From: Eutypella sp. D-1
Lineage: Eukaryota; Ascomycota; Sordariomycetes; Xylariales; Diatrypaceae
Assembly (NCBI GenBank): GCA_023313575.1
Contig: JAJTTP010000039.1
Location: 18,542 to 82,541, forward strand
Length of the DNA: 64,000 nucleotides
Reading direction: 5' to 3'
Position numbers and translations under genes: made by a program. Under the pieces are notes generated by a model. It did not search any database, had not been told where the DNA came from, and saw nothing but the letters and a program-made list of their open reading frames with translations. Below are positions 41,421-52,110 of the stretch, in pieces (position 1 is the first letter of the stretch; the number at the start of each line of letters is the position of its first letter).

Positions 41421-42346
41421 GTAAAAGATTTTTTAGTACAACTTCGTCCGAAGGAAGGCAAAATAAAAACATAAATGATCCTAGTTTTATATCAGGATTC
41501 ACGGATGCGGAAGGTACTTTTCATATTTCTGTGTATCCTAGGGAAACTTCAAAGTTGAAATGACGTGTGCAGATTCGATTAGAATTTTGTTTACATGAGA
41601 AAGATTTACCTCAATTATTAAGTATTCAAGAATATTTTAAAGGAATCGGATATATAGCTATAGATTCTAAAAATAATAAGGCTTTTTTTAGGGTTTCAAA
41701 TGTTCAAGATATAATTAAACTTATAATCCCTCATTTTAATAAGTATCCTTTATTAACTAAGAAACGTCAAGACTTTCTTTTGTGAAGTAAGGTAGCCAAT
41801 ATTATGGAAATGGGTGGACATTTAACTAGTGAAGGACTCCTGGAAATTATCAGAATTAAAGCTAATAATAATAAAGGTCTTTCACCAAAATTAATCGCAG
41901 CTTTTCCAAACATTAAACCTTATGAACTGCCTGATCTGCAACCAATACCTATTTATGATCCTTCCTGATTAGTGGGTTTCGTAGCGGGTGATGGATCTTT
42001 TTCAGCTTATCCTTATAGATCGAAAACTTATAAAGTTAAATTTTTTATAACTCAACACAATAGAGATTTAACTTTGCTCGAGGAAATTAAAGATTATTTA
42101 AAGGTAGGTAATATTTACAAAAATGGTAATAGTTTGAATTATGAAGTAGGATCAATGAAAAGTTGTTTAGATATTATAATACCCTTTTTTGATCGATATC
42201 CTATTCCATCTACTGCTCTTAAATCTCATAATTTTAAGATCTGAAAAGAAATAGTTGAAATACTTAATAATAAGAACATTGGTGCAGACTCAGCTAGAAA
42301 AGAAAGAATCGATTCTTTATTGTCTGAATTTAATAAATGAGGATAA
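41421..42346 (+). CDS. LAGLIDADG_1 gene inserted in the GIY-YIG active site
   Basis: The frame runs on from part 1 of GIY-YIG gene 1 without a stop, so a fusion protein starting at 40955 is possible. RFFSTTSSEGRQNKN is a typical leader. FISGFTDAEGTFHISV (motif 1, about 41488), NKYPLLTKKRQDFLLW, the linker LPDLQPIPIYDPS, WLVGFVAGDGSFSAYP (motif 2, about 41967), FDRYPIPSTALKS, TAA at 42344. It lies between GTAAAA at both ends of the target (ggtaaaaga / tgtaaaaaa). Complete. Confidence 0.83.
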
Positions 42347-42620
42347 AGTTTATGTAAAAAATTGTATGTAGGATCATCTCGTCAATTAGCTAGGAGATTA
42401 ATAGGTTACTTTAAAGGTACTCATGCAAGTGTCGGAAAATTTTTACCTCTTTTAAAAGAGGAGGGTTTAAAAGCTTTTACTTTAGATGTTATAACCTTTA
42501 ATGAAGAATATTATGAAGGATTAGAATTTTGTTTAGAACAGTATTTCTTACTTCATAGTAAATTCAATCTTAATACATTAAAGGTAGTTAATGATATCTT
42601 ACCAGTGGCGACTTACTTAG

Positions 42621-43298
42621 ATGGGGAACCGCTTCGCACAAAAAACACAAATCTTAAATGAGAATAAAGGAAAATCTGGTATATATCTTTGAACAAATAA
42701 GGATAATGGTAAATCATATGTAGGATCTGGTGTGGATTTAAAAAATAGATTGAAACATTATTATTCCTTAGATTTAATGAGAAGTAAAATAAAGTTAGGT
42801 CAAAGCAAGATATATGCAGCAATTCTGAAATACGGGCATTCGCACTTTAAATTAGAGATCCTTGAGTACTGTAATAAATCTGATGTTATAGATAGAGAAA
42901 ATTACTATCTAAATCTTCTTAAACCTGAATATAATATCTTACAAGTAGCCGGGTCTTCATTAGGTTATAGACACTCAGTAGATACTAAGGAAAGAATAAG
43001 AGCGTCTTTAGTGGGGAGATATGACGGAGAAAATAACCAAATGTATGGTTTATTTGGTGAGAGCCACCCGTGGTTTGGTCAAAAGCATTCAGAGGAATCT
43101 AAATTGAATATGAGTAAATCCAAGGGAATATCCCTTGAGGTTTTAGATTTGCAGACTGAAGAGCGGTCTAATTACTTTTCAATGGCTAAAGCTGCGGAGG
43201 CCATAGGTTGTAGCGCAGCTGCTTTAAGTAAGGGGCTAAAAAAATCTAATCCTTTCGTTTTAAAAAAAAGGTTTCAAGTAAAACGAAGTGATCTGTAA
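42621..43298 (+). CDS. GIY-YIG gene 2, nested in GIY-YIG gene 1
   Basis: ATG at 42621 opens 225 codons. KSGIYLWTNKDNGKSYVGSG (complete GIY-YIG core), LKYGHSHFKLEILEYCNK, DRENYYLNLLKPEYNI, NUMOD3 repeats (YGLFGESHPWFGQKHSEES) and a NUMOD1 end (MAKAAEAIGCSAAALSKGL). TAA at 43296. The surrounding insert lies between two copies of aatgatat (42590-42597 and 43323-43330), consistent with an 8-bp target duplication. Intact. Confidence 0.87.
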
Positions 43299-44956
43299 AT
43301 GGAGTTATAAGGATAATAACTAAATGATATAGTATCTCAATCTCTGAGCTTGCAAGCTCTGTTTATGTATACTAAAGATTTAGCTCTATTAATATATTCT
43401 TCTGATAAACAAGAAGATTTTATCTTTAATTTAGGAATACATCATAGTATCTTTAGTCGTTGTAATACAAAAGGAGAGGCTTATCTGAATAAATATATTT
43501 TTACTGATTATTTAATAAAGGATGTAGAAAGAAGTAATATGGCAGAGGCTGAAGTATTTGTAATGTTAGAAGAAGATAGAAGAGCTCTTAAAGAGACCTC
43601 AAAAAAGGGGAGACATATTACTCTGATTACAGAGAGTGATCGTGATAATATTAAAACTTTTGATAGTATTAAGAGTTGTCTGGACTTTTTAAAGAGTATT
43701 GACAGTACATTTAACAAATCGACTTTATACAAATATGTAGGAACAGGTAAACCATATAAAGGGTTTATAGTTCAATGAGCTAACGAAGACACTTTTCACA
43801 TTAAAGATAAAAGTATATTTGTATCTGTAAGAAATGTAGAAACGGGGTCGGTAAGTGAATATTCATCTTTAAGACAGGCAGCTGCGTCTTTGGCTCCTGA
43901 TATACGTACAACAGGTCAAACTATTAAGGTTTATGCTGAAAGTGGAAAATTATTTGAAGGAAAATATTTAATTACTTATAAAAATAATTAAATTGGAAAA
44001 TTAAAATTAATAATTATATTTATTTAGAATTAAGGATATCAACTTAGGAAATTGATGTCTCGTGCAATAAAGGAGCAAACTCCGGGGAAACCCTAAAACT
44101 ACTGATACTAAGCTTAATATGAAAATATATCGGTGGACCAGCTAATCCCTGGTGTAAAGTAATAACTCAGTAGATTCTATAAATAGGAACGGGTGATCGC
44201 GGATCTAAGTCAGTGTTAAAGTAGCACTGTAAAAGAGCAACGAGCAGAAGCTTCTTCGGTATTATATTATACTGTAAGGTGTGCTCTAGTCACCGGGAGA
44301 CCGGCGCTTAGCTAAATAATGTGCTAGGCTTAATGTATAATCACAACATCCTGGACCTAAAATAATAATATTAGGGTTGAAGTTGTGACGGAATGATGTA
44401 ACGATACAACAGCTGTCTCTATGATTGACTCAGTGAAATTGGCATAGCAGTGCTTATGTGTGATTATAGTATTGTAATCCCGCTGCGTAAGTGAAAGTCT
44501 TACTCTATGAACTTACTTTTTATTCGGATTTACTGAAAAATCCATGTAAACCATACTTTGTATGACTAGTTTAATAATATGAAACTATTATTTGCAGTCT
44601 ATGAGGCTTAATTATTATATAAGTAGAGGTTAATTATAAATGGATAATTAACTAATACAAAACAAATATACTAGATACCTCTAGTATAAAAGGGAAACTA
44701 ATTATAGTAACACCTTTATTTTAACCTATGTAAAATATGCTAGAGCTATAATGTAAAGTTTGGAAGTTATACTATAGCAGTCATATCTGATAAGCGAGTG
44801 AACGTAATTGGCCTCCAGGTATTCATTAGCTAAATTAACTATTAGTTTTCGCGACCTTCGGTTAAAAAAAAATCAAAACCTAAAATCCGCTTCGCATAGA
44901 TATATATCAAATATGGTGTATTAAATTTAGATTTTATTTTGGATTTTTTTTTTAAC

Positions 44957-45006
44957 TCCGTATCCCCATCGGGGATGGGGGCCCCCTCCCTAGGGGAACG
45001 GAGGTT
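44957..45006 (+). repeat. 50-bp GC block, exact copy of 1181-1230
   Basis: Starts tccgtatccccatcggggat and includes gggggccccc. A partial inverted copy lies at 57874-57909 (gagggggcccccatcc ... ggggatacgg). Confidence 0.9.
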
Positions 45007-45633
45007 ATTAAAACTAAAAATATCTCTCTTGTATGTATTTTATACACCATATTTATGTAGAAATTATGCAAATAGGAAGTAAGATATAACGTAAATTTAC
45101 TGGTGAATATGAAGAGGGGAATAAACGCATACGACCTCAAAAAAAAGAAATAGACAAGAAATCTTTATCCCTCCGGGATCCGCAGATATATTAAACTTCG
45201 AATTTTAATAGAGGAATAGGTATTGCAGGGTGCGTTACGGAACCTGCATTTATACTTCGCCGTAGAGAGTAATATACTACTATTAATTGGGTAGATTCTA
45301 TAAGTTATCTGAAGAAGATAGTGAGGTCTCAACTGGTAGTAAAAACCTGGCCCGCAAGGAGGAATGGTAGTTAACTCAAATGTGTAATTATAGAAGGATC
45401 TTATTTTAGATATGTTAGCTAAAGGAGGTCTTTAATTCGATCGGGAATTAGATTGTTGTTAACAAGTTAGCCTATGTGTTAATTTAAAGGTTATAAAGAC
45501 TGTTGTACGTTAATAGTATTTAACTTACGGTTAGCTGATCTAATATCCCTAGGGATTATCGAGTCCGACACAAAACTTGGTCGAGTGGTACTAGCTCGTA
45601 AAAGAAGTAGCGCCTATTTATATATATAAAAAA

Positions 45634-46962
45634 ATGATGATGAAGATAAAAAATAAATATTGTACAAAAATCCTTTCGTTAAGGATTGGCTCTTTTAGGT
45701 TTTACTCGGAGGTTCGAGAGTTAGCAGTTACAGGTGTTTCTAATAAAAATTCCTTGGATTTTTATTCATGGTTTGTGGGATTTTCAGATGCAGAATCTAG
45801 CTTTAACATAGTTCCTAAACAGGATAGTAAAGGTAATATTAATAGATTTACTTTTATGTTCGTAATTGGACTACATTTAGATGATTTGGAGGCTTTAAAC
45901 TATATTCAGAATAAATTAAATATTGGAATAGTTAGAATTGCCAAAGATGAATGTAAATTTGTTGTTACTAAAGAAGAGGAGTTAAGTGTAGTAATTTCTA
46001 TTTTCGATATGCATAACCTTAACACTAGTAAATATTTAGATTACCTTGACTTTAAAAAAGCCTTTAATTTATATTTTAATAGAGAAGAGGGTTTAACAGA
46101 GGGGTTAAAAAAAAGAATATTAGAGTTAAAAGGAGGAATGAATACAAAACGTTTAGATTTTAATATGCTTACCGAACATAAAATTAGGGTAACTAAAAGT
46201 TGATTATTAGGATTTATCGAAGGTGAAGGGTCTTTCCATCTATGGAGAAAAGATTTTGTGGCTGTGTTTGGTTTAGTTTTAACAGAAAGACAGTTACCTA
46301 TTTTGGAAAAGATAAAAGAATTCTTAATGAATAATTTAGGTTTTGATTCTTATTCTATGTTTAAACTAAATTATTCATCGGCTATATCAATAACACCTCA
46401 AAAAGCTAGAAACAATAGTAAAGCTAGTGTCTTAATTCTTATTAAAAATATACATATTCTGAATAACTATTTAGTTCCGTATTTAGATGAGATGCAATTT
46501 ATTACTAAAAAAGGAAAAGATTTTAAGGATTTTAAATTAATGTGCAGGTTGCTCTACACAGGTGCTCATAAAAATAATGAGATAAAATCTTTGATTTTAA
46601 AATTGTCTTTAACCATGAATAATTACAGATTATCTACAAATACAGAGCAAGTAGAAGCATTGAGCGATTCAGAAATGGATACTTTAGTGTCCGCGCCTCC
46701 CTTGATAGAACATCTAAGTGATGGTAGACAAAGAGATTTAGCAACTGGGAAAATTATCCATCAACATTCAAGTAGTGTATATGAAGTAATTAAGCCAAAT
46801 AAGGAGGTGGTTTTAACACAAACTTTATTCGAGGCAGCTGAAATGGCAGGTGTAAATATTAAAACGTTAAGTAAAGCATTAGATGTTGCTTATAATAATG
46901 CAGCAGCAATCAAAGGAAATACAGTTAAAAGAGTAGCTGTATTTTATAAAAATAAAAAGTAA
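45634..46962 (+). CDS. LAGLIDADG protein of rnl intron 8 with HTH tail
   Basis: FYSWFVGFSDAESSFNIV (motif 1, about 45760), SKYLDYLDFKKAFNLYFNR, SWLLGFIEGEGSFHLW (motif 2, about 46200, UGA as Trp), ILKLSLTMNNYRLSTN and a NUMOD1 tail (SSVYEVIKPNKEVVLTQTLF, AAEMAGVNIKTLSKAL), stop at 46960. Closest relative here is the gene of cox3 intron 3. No lesion; likely active. Confidence 0.9.
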
Positions 46963-47407
46963 ATAAAACTGATGAAAGGTTATAATCGAACAGTTTTATA
47001 ATTCATAGAAAAATAAGGTGACAACGGTCAATAATATCCTGATTAAAGACCGTCGGCAGTTGTGAATGCCGCTACAGACTAGATCACCGGGGTTAGGCTG
47101 AAATGTCTGTCCAAATGTATAGTCGGGTTCTGAAACGAAATTTGCTATTTTGTAAGAGGGAAGGAGTATCTATATTATATTTATAGATAGCCATCGCACA
47201 GTGGTATGTTAACCTCTATTTAATCAGAACTGGAAGATACTGTTTACCTCTAGTTAGACGAGAAGACCCTATGCAGCTTTACTGTTACTAATTATTAGGT
47301 ATGGTTGGGGACAAATTTTAGTAAATAAGGTAATTGATAAGATACAAATGTAATACCTTTATTTGGGGATCGTATTGTTTGGGTTAATTAACCCATCTTC
47401 AACTATA

Positions 47408-47482
47408 AAAAAAGCCAAAATAAATATCCAAACATCGGTGTCTGTGCGATGTTGGATATTTATTTTGGCCTCTTTTTTTTAA
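47408..47482 (+). repeat. Palindrome inside rnl exon 9
   Basis: Arms gccaaaataaatatccaaac and gttggatatttattttggc pair over about 19 bp around cggtgtctgtgcgat. It sits in the variable stem after gggttaattaacccatcttc in rRNA sequence, so unless removed it is part of mature rRNA. Confidence 0.85.
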
Positions 47483-47535
47483 CCTACGGGGGTGAAAAGT
47501 GACCTTAGAAAGGAAAAATTGCTGGGAGACAGTTT

Positions 47536-49486
47536 ATGATTAATTTTTAATGAGCTGTGTTGGTTAGAATCCAACTTTAAAGTTTTTCTTTTTATAACAA
47601 AATTCAAGAACTATGAGATATTTACTAATGAATGAATTATAGGCAAACTATTAGAAGCAAACATTTGAATATTTTTATTGTAATTTTTCATCTATAAAGT
47701 TTAATTTATAGTGTGCATATTTACTTATCCTTTAAGGATCATGATGAATGTTCAACCCTTTCCTTTTAATTAGCTGTATATAATACATACTAGAGCTTTT
47801 ACTAACTCTAAACTTTTTTAACTACTAATATAAGAAATAGAACACATGAAAAAATTAAAATACGAGCAATTTATTGAATGATTTGTGGGATTTACAGAAG
47901 CTGAAGGTTGCTTTAAAATTAAGCCTAGGTACCGTGATGGTAGAATTATTAGCTTTCAATTTGAATTTGAAATACATTTGCATATAGATGATTTTGATCT
48001 TTTAGTGGGCTCCGCCCTATCTATAAAAAAGACAGCTTCGCACAAAAATGGGAAATGTTTATGCTAATAATAGTAGGAATTCTTGTAGTTTTGTTATAGG
48101 AAGTGAAAAGGAGCTTAGTGAACTTATAAAATTATTTGATGGTTTTCCATTAAATGGAGTGAAAATCTTGGATTTTATAGATTTCAAAGAAGCTTTTTTG
48201 CTTTATTTTAATCGTAGGGGAACAATTAGTGAGGATCTAATTAAAAAATTACTTAAACTTAAAGAAGGTTTAAACAGAGGTCGTGTAGATTTTGCTATGC
48301 CTTTAAATCATAAAATAAACATAACAGGGTATTGACTTTTAGGTTTAATAGAAGGAGAGGGATCATTTAGCATGACTAGGGGTTCACGTTTGAGACCTTG
48401 TTTTCAATTATTATTTACTGCCTCTCAAAAACCTATTTTAGAGTCAATTAAATTATTTTTTATAAATAATTTAGGATTTGATAGGTTTTCACTTTGAAAA
48501 TTAGCAAATTCATCAGGTGTTGGGATTTTTGAGTTCAAAGCTAAAGGTAACTCAAAACCAACCGTTTGTTTGGAAATTCATAATATACTTTTATTACGTA
48601 ATTACCTTATTCCATTTTTAAGTAATTTTACTTTCTTGTCTAAGAAAGGTTTAGATTTTGCAGATTTTAAGATCATTTGTGAAACTCTTTATAAAGGGGC
48701 TCATAAAAATAGCTTAATTAGAGAGTTGCTTATAAAGCTTTCTCTAAGGATGAATGATTTTCGTTTATCTACGTTTAAAGGGGAATTAGTCCCTGTTTTA
48801 ACTTCTGATGAATATGCTAAATTATTATCTGCTCCTACAGAATTACCTCTAGTTAATGAGGTAGTCTATCTTATCTTAGCTGAGAATAAAGAAGAGTTTT
48901 TAGTTAAAAGTTTAAAAGAAGCTTCAGAAATAGTTGGTGTACATTATAGTACATTAAGTAGATCAATAGAGCGTACTAGCTCCAAAGAAGTCACACTCAA
49001 TAATTATACTATAAAAAAGATTTCTGTCTTTTGTAGGTAATTATTGTTTGGGGGTGTAGTTGTAAATATTTATTAGGAATATATATTAAGAAGGAAAACT
49101 CATACAAGGTTACAACTGAAGAGTTTTTTTTGACTTTAAAATAATTGGCGTTACGGTTAAAGAATAATACCTTATTCAAGACCGTCGGTAGTTGTAGATG
49201 CCGCTACGGACTGGATCGCCGGGGTTAGACTGAGATGTCTGTCCAAATGTACAGTCGAACACTATAACGAGAGCTAGATCTTCTTTAGGGAAGTTAGTTC
49301 TTGTAGAGAGTAAGGTATTATTAATTAGTGTAAATAATTCAAATAGTGTTAAGTATTATCTGGTTAATATATTGGATAATTATACTAATTTAATTACTCT
49401 TTTTAGCAATTGAAGGGATAATGTACTCTCAGGGGAATAGATAAGAGATTATTTATGATCCTTTAGTTAATTAGTGTTGTTATGCG
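47536..49486 (+). mobile_element. rnl intron 9, group I
   Basis: Begins near gctgggagacagttU. 3' core at 49130-49300 (ggcgttacggttaaag, gaccgtcggtagttgtagat, gactgagatgtctgtcc, tacagtcgaac), same family as intron 8 and cox3 introns 3, 4 and 7. Borders approximate. Confidence 0.8.
47846..49040 (+). pseudogene. LAGLIDADG gene of rnl intron 9, one small insertion
   Basis: EWFVGFTEAEGCFKIKPR (motif 1, UGA as Trp), LHIDDFDLL, then about 40 bp with gggctccgccc and agcttcgcac that shift the frame, then MGNVYANNSRNSCSFVIGSE, WLLGLIEGEGSFSMTRG (motif 2, about 48330), LSLRMNDFRLSTFKG and a NUMOD1-like tail (LKEASEIVGVHYSTLSRSI), stop at 49038. A single small GC insert separates it from an intact gene. 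Confidence 0.85.
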
Positions 49487-50674
49487 GGGCACAGGCCCCA
49501 CAAAGAGTAAATGGGAGTGTCCAATTATGTTTTATGTTCGTTGTTCTTTATAATTATTATTACACGTTAGCTCACCTAACGTACAATAATTATAATTACG
49601 AGTGTATCACTAAATATAATTTTAATATAATTATTTGTTTGTAATAGTAGATAGCAATGCTATATTCTATCTTATTTATGTATAGATGTACAAGCCTAGA
49701 CATGGCGAGCTCTAACTTCGTTAGCCGCCGTGTCTAATTATCATATTGCTTATTTGTATCTAAATACTAAATTAGTATGGATTTACAAAACTTTCATGAG
49801 GAGCAATTTTTTACACCAGGTAGGATTTTGATTATAGTGAAAATAGTCGTAGTTAAAATATTATGAATTGTTCTAATATTTTATTATCCACCGCGTGACG
49901 CGGTGGTTTATGTATAATACTCATCAAGTTTAATGGCTTAATCTTGCCTTACTGTTTGACCACCAACAAGTCTTACAGTCGCGTAAGCGGGGCATAGGAT
50001 CACAAGACACATAATACATAGATTTTGGCAATCTTTATTGTGTATAAAGAATCAAATTCCGGGGAAACCCAAAAGACTTAGTTACCAACCCTTGAAGCAA
50101 AAGGTCAAGGCGGCTGAATTAATTACTCAGGTACGGTAATAACACTAAGTATATCTGAAAAGATAATGGGTTATCGCGGATCTAAGTCACCTCTAGGGTG
50201 TAAGATTTACAAGAGAGAAGACATAAATACAAATATATTCTTGTATATTCACCTTAAGTGTAAAAGAGCAACGAGTAGACGGTTCTTCAGTAATTAACTA
50301 TTAGTGTAATTATTAATAGGTGTTATTGTAAGGTGTACTCTAAGAAGTCGGGAAACCGATATTTTTGTCAGTAATTAAGGTTTAAATACGTTTCTGATTA
50401 AAAATCCAATTAGATGACTTTTTTATCTTTTCATTTAATCTATATAATAATAAATAGTCATAAACTTATCTAAGTCAGATGTGTGGCTATTTATTCAATT
50501 TTTCATTCTTATTTTTAGAGGACTCTTCTGATTAATTTAGCATTTCGTTTAGCAGTTGTGGTTAAATATTTACGCGGTGCCTTATTACGGAGGCGGTTAA
50601 TTTACTAGTTTGCATATTAATTAACACTACCACTTTAGTGACTTGAAATAATAATTTTTAAAGCTACAAATACA

Positions 50675-51663
50675 ATGATAAATTTAAACAATATATTAAA
50701 TCCTTATTTTGTTACAGGATTTTCAGATGCTGAGGCTAATTTTTACGTAAGAATAGTTAAAAAGGAAAGTTCGTTGGCTGGTTGAACAGTGGAGCCGGTA
50801 TTTGCTATACGTCTACATTACAAAGATTTGAATATGTTATATTTAATACAAAAATTTTTTGGTGTAGGAAAAGTCTATTCTCATGTTGAGATAGAAGAAG
50901 CTACATTTAGAGTGAGTTCTCTTAAGGAACTTGATTTTATAATTAAACATTTTGATATGTACCCTTTATTAACTCAAAAGTTATCCGACTTTATTCGCGC
51001 CTGTCTCTTTTTTCCTTTTCTCTTCACTCGTTTTACTCGTTGAAGAGAAAGGAAAAAATATTTAAAAAAGTATTAGAAATCATAAAATTGAAAGAGCATT
51101 TAAAAATGGAGGGAATATTAAAAATAGCTAATATAAAAGCATCTATGAACACTAAATTAGAAGTAAAGGATCTACCTAATATAGTTCCGGTACCTCTACC
51201 TTCATTACCTTTAATTACAATTCGCGACATTAATCCTTACTGGTTGGCAGGTTTCACATCAGGAGACGGTTGTTTTAGCGTGAGTGTTATCAAATCTAAA
51301 GCTAAATTAGGGAAGACGTCTTGGATAAGATTTATATTAACTCAACATAATCGAGATGAAAATTTAATGAGCGTTATTGCAGCTTACTTAGGTTGTGGTA
51401 AAATCAATAAGGATCATAAAGCTACTAATTTAGTAGTTCAACGTTTATCTGATATAATAAAAACTATAATTCCTTTATTTGATAAACACCAGTTGGAGGG
51501 AATTAAAGTAAAAGATTATGCGGATTTTAAGAAGGTTGCATATTTAATGGATAAAAAAGCTCACCTAACTAAAGAAGGACTTGATGAAATAAGAGAAATA
51601 AAGAATGGAATGAATAAAAAAAGAGAAATGATGAAAGGAATAAATGAAAATATAAATCTTTAA
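50675..51663 (+). pseudogene. LAGLIDADG_1 gene of rnl intron 10, split by 65-bp element
   Basis: YFVTGFSDAEANFYVRIV (motif 1, about 50705), FDMYPLLTQKLSDFI, then the 65-bp hairpin element G (50996-51060), then FKKVLEIIKLKEHLKMEG, YWLAGFTSGDGCFSVSV (motif 2, about 51238), GMNKKREMMKG, stop at 51661. The element shifts the frame; everything else is intact. Confidence 0.87.
50996..51060 (+). repeat. 65-bp hairpin element G, copy 2
   Basis: Base-for-base identical to 20647-20711 and inserted at the homologous codon (DFI/FKK versus DYL/FKQ). More diverged hairpins of the same design (polypyrimidine-ctcttcact ... gaagag-polypurine) occur at about 6083-6145, 32380-32425 and 58725-58795. Confidence 0.9.
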
Positions 51664-52110
51664 GGGTTATAAATTAGAACTTGAATAAACACGTATTAGT
51701 ATTATAGTACTAAGATGCTAATAACGTAAAATTAATTACTGAAAACCCTAATAGCCAGATCCGTATTTAATATTTCGTATATTAAAATAAAGAAAAATTA
51801 TTAAAGGATAAAAGTTAGGGGTTTATCGAAAGGAAAGGTCTTGGATTATTGGAAAAGCTACGCTAGGGATGTTTGTCCTTCAATGTTAAGAAACCAATTT
51901 TTTTAACAAATTGGCATTTAATTGGGTTAATTTCAAAAATTGCTTATAAATTAAGTAAATTTGAAGCGTAATTTATCTTAGGTATAGATTTAGATAAAAT
52001 CGTTCAACGACTAAAAGGTGAGTAGTACCAACAATAATCCTTATTAAAAAGCCCAACATTTTTTTTTTTCTATGTATAAACCAATTTATGTAAAAAAAAA
52101 TAACTAAATT

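Larger units (their letters stand above)
40955..43991 (+). pseudogene. GIY-YIG gene 1, split into three parts
   Basis: Part 1 (40955-41430): FTKFSIDQNTLDLILSKNP and GGVYIWTHIATGK, the GIY half of the active site. Part 2 (42356-42595): KKLYVGSSRQLARRLIGYFK, the YIG half, then EFCLEQYFLLHSKFNLNTLK. Part 3 (43332-43991): FMYTKDLALLIYSSDKQEDF, YLNKYIFTDYLIKDVERSNM, GTGKPYKGFIVQW and EGKYLITYKNN, TAA at 43989. In intact fungal genes of this class the three parts are contiguous. As it stands the catalytic GIY and YIG strands are 930 bases apart. Confidence 0.85.
40308..44390 (+). mobile_element. rnl intron 7, nested endonuclease locus
   Basis: A 4.08-kb intron between tttgcatgaaU and gaatgatgtaacg. 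A structured 5' part (40308-40950) has no assigned fold. The 3' core (44080-44300) has caaactccggggaaaccc, gatcgcggatctaagtcagt and gtaaaagagcaacgagcaga. The interior is one GIY-YIG gene interrupted by a LAGLIDADG gene and by a second GIY-YIG gene. Confidence 0.85.
44452..47232 (+). mobile_element. rnl intron 8, group I
   Basis: Between ggcatagcagU and gaagatactg. 3' core at 46980-47160 (aacggtcaataatatcct, gaccgtcggcagttgtgaat, aggctgaaatgtctgtcc). About 1.1 kb precedes the ORF and includes an AT palindrome plus the 50-bp GC block (44870-45006). It may contain remains of another intron. Confidence 0.85.
50001..51758 (+). mobile_element. rnl intron 10, group I
   Basis: Core at 50050-50345 (caaattccggggaaaccc, tatcgcggatctaagtcacc, gtaaaagagcaacgagtaga, aaggtgtactctaag). 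The pre-ORF region aligns with that of intron 5 but lacks its 470-bp insert. Both borders are uncertain by up to about 20 bases. Confidence 0.78.
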
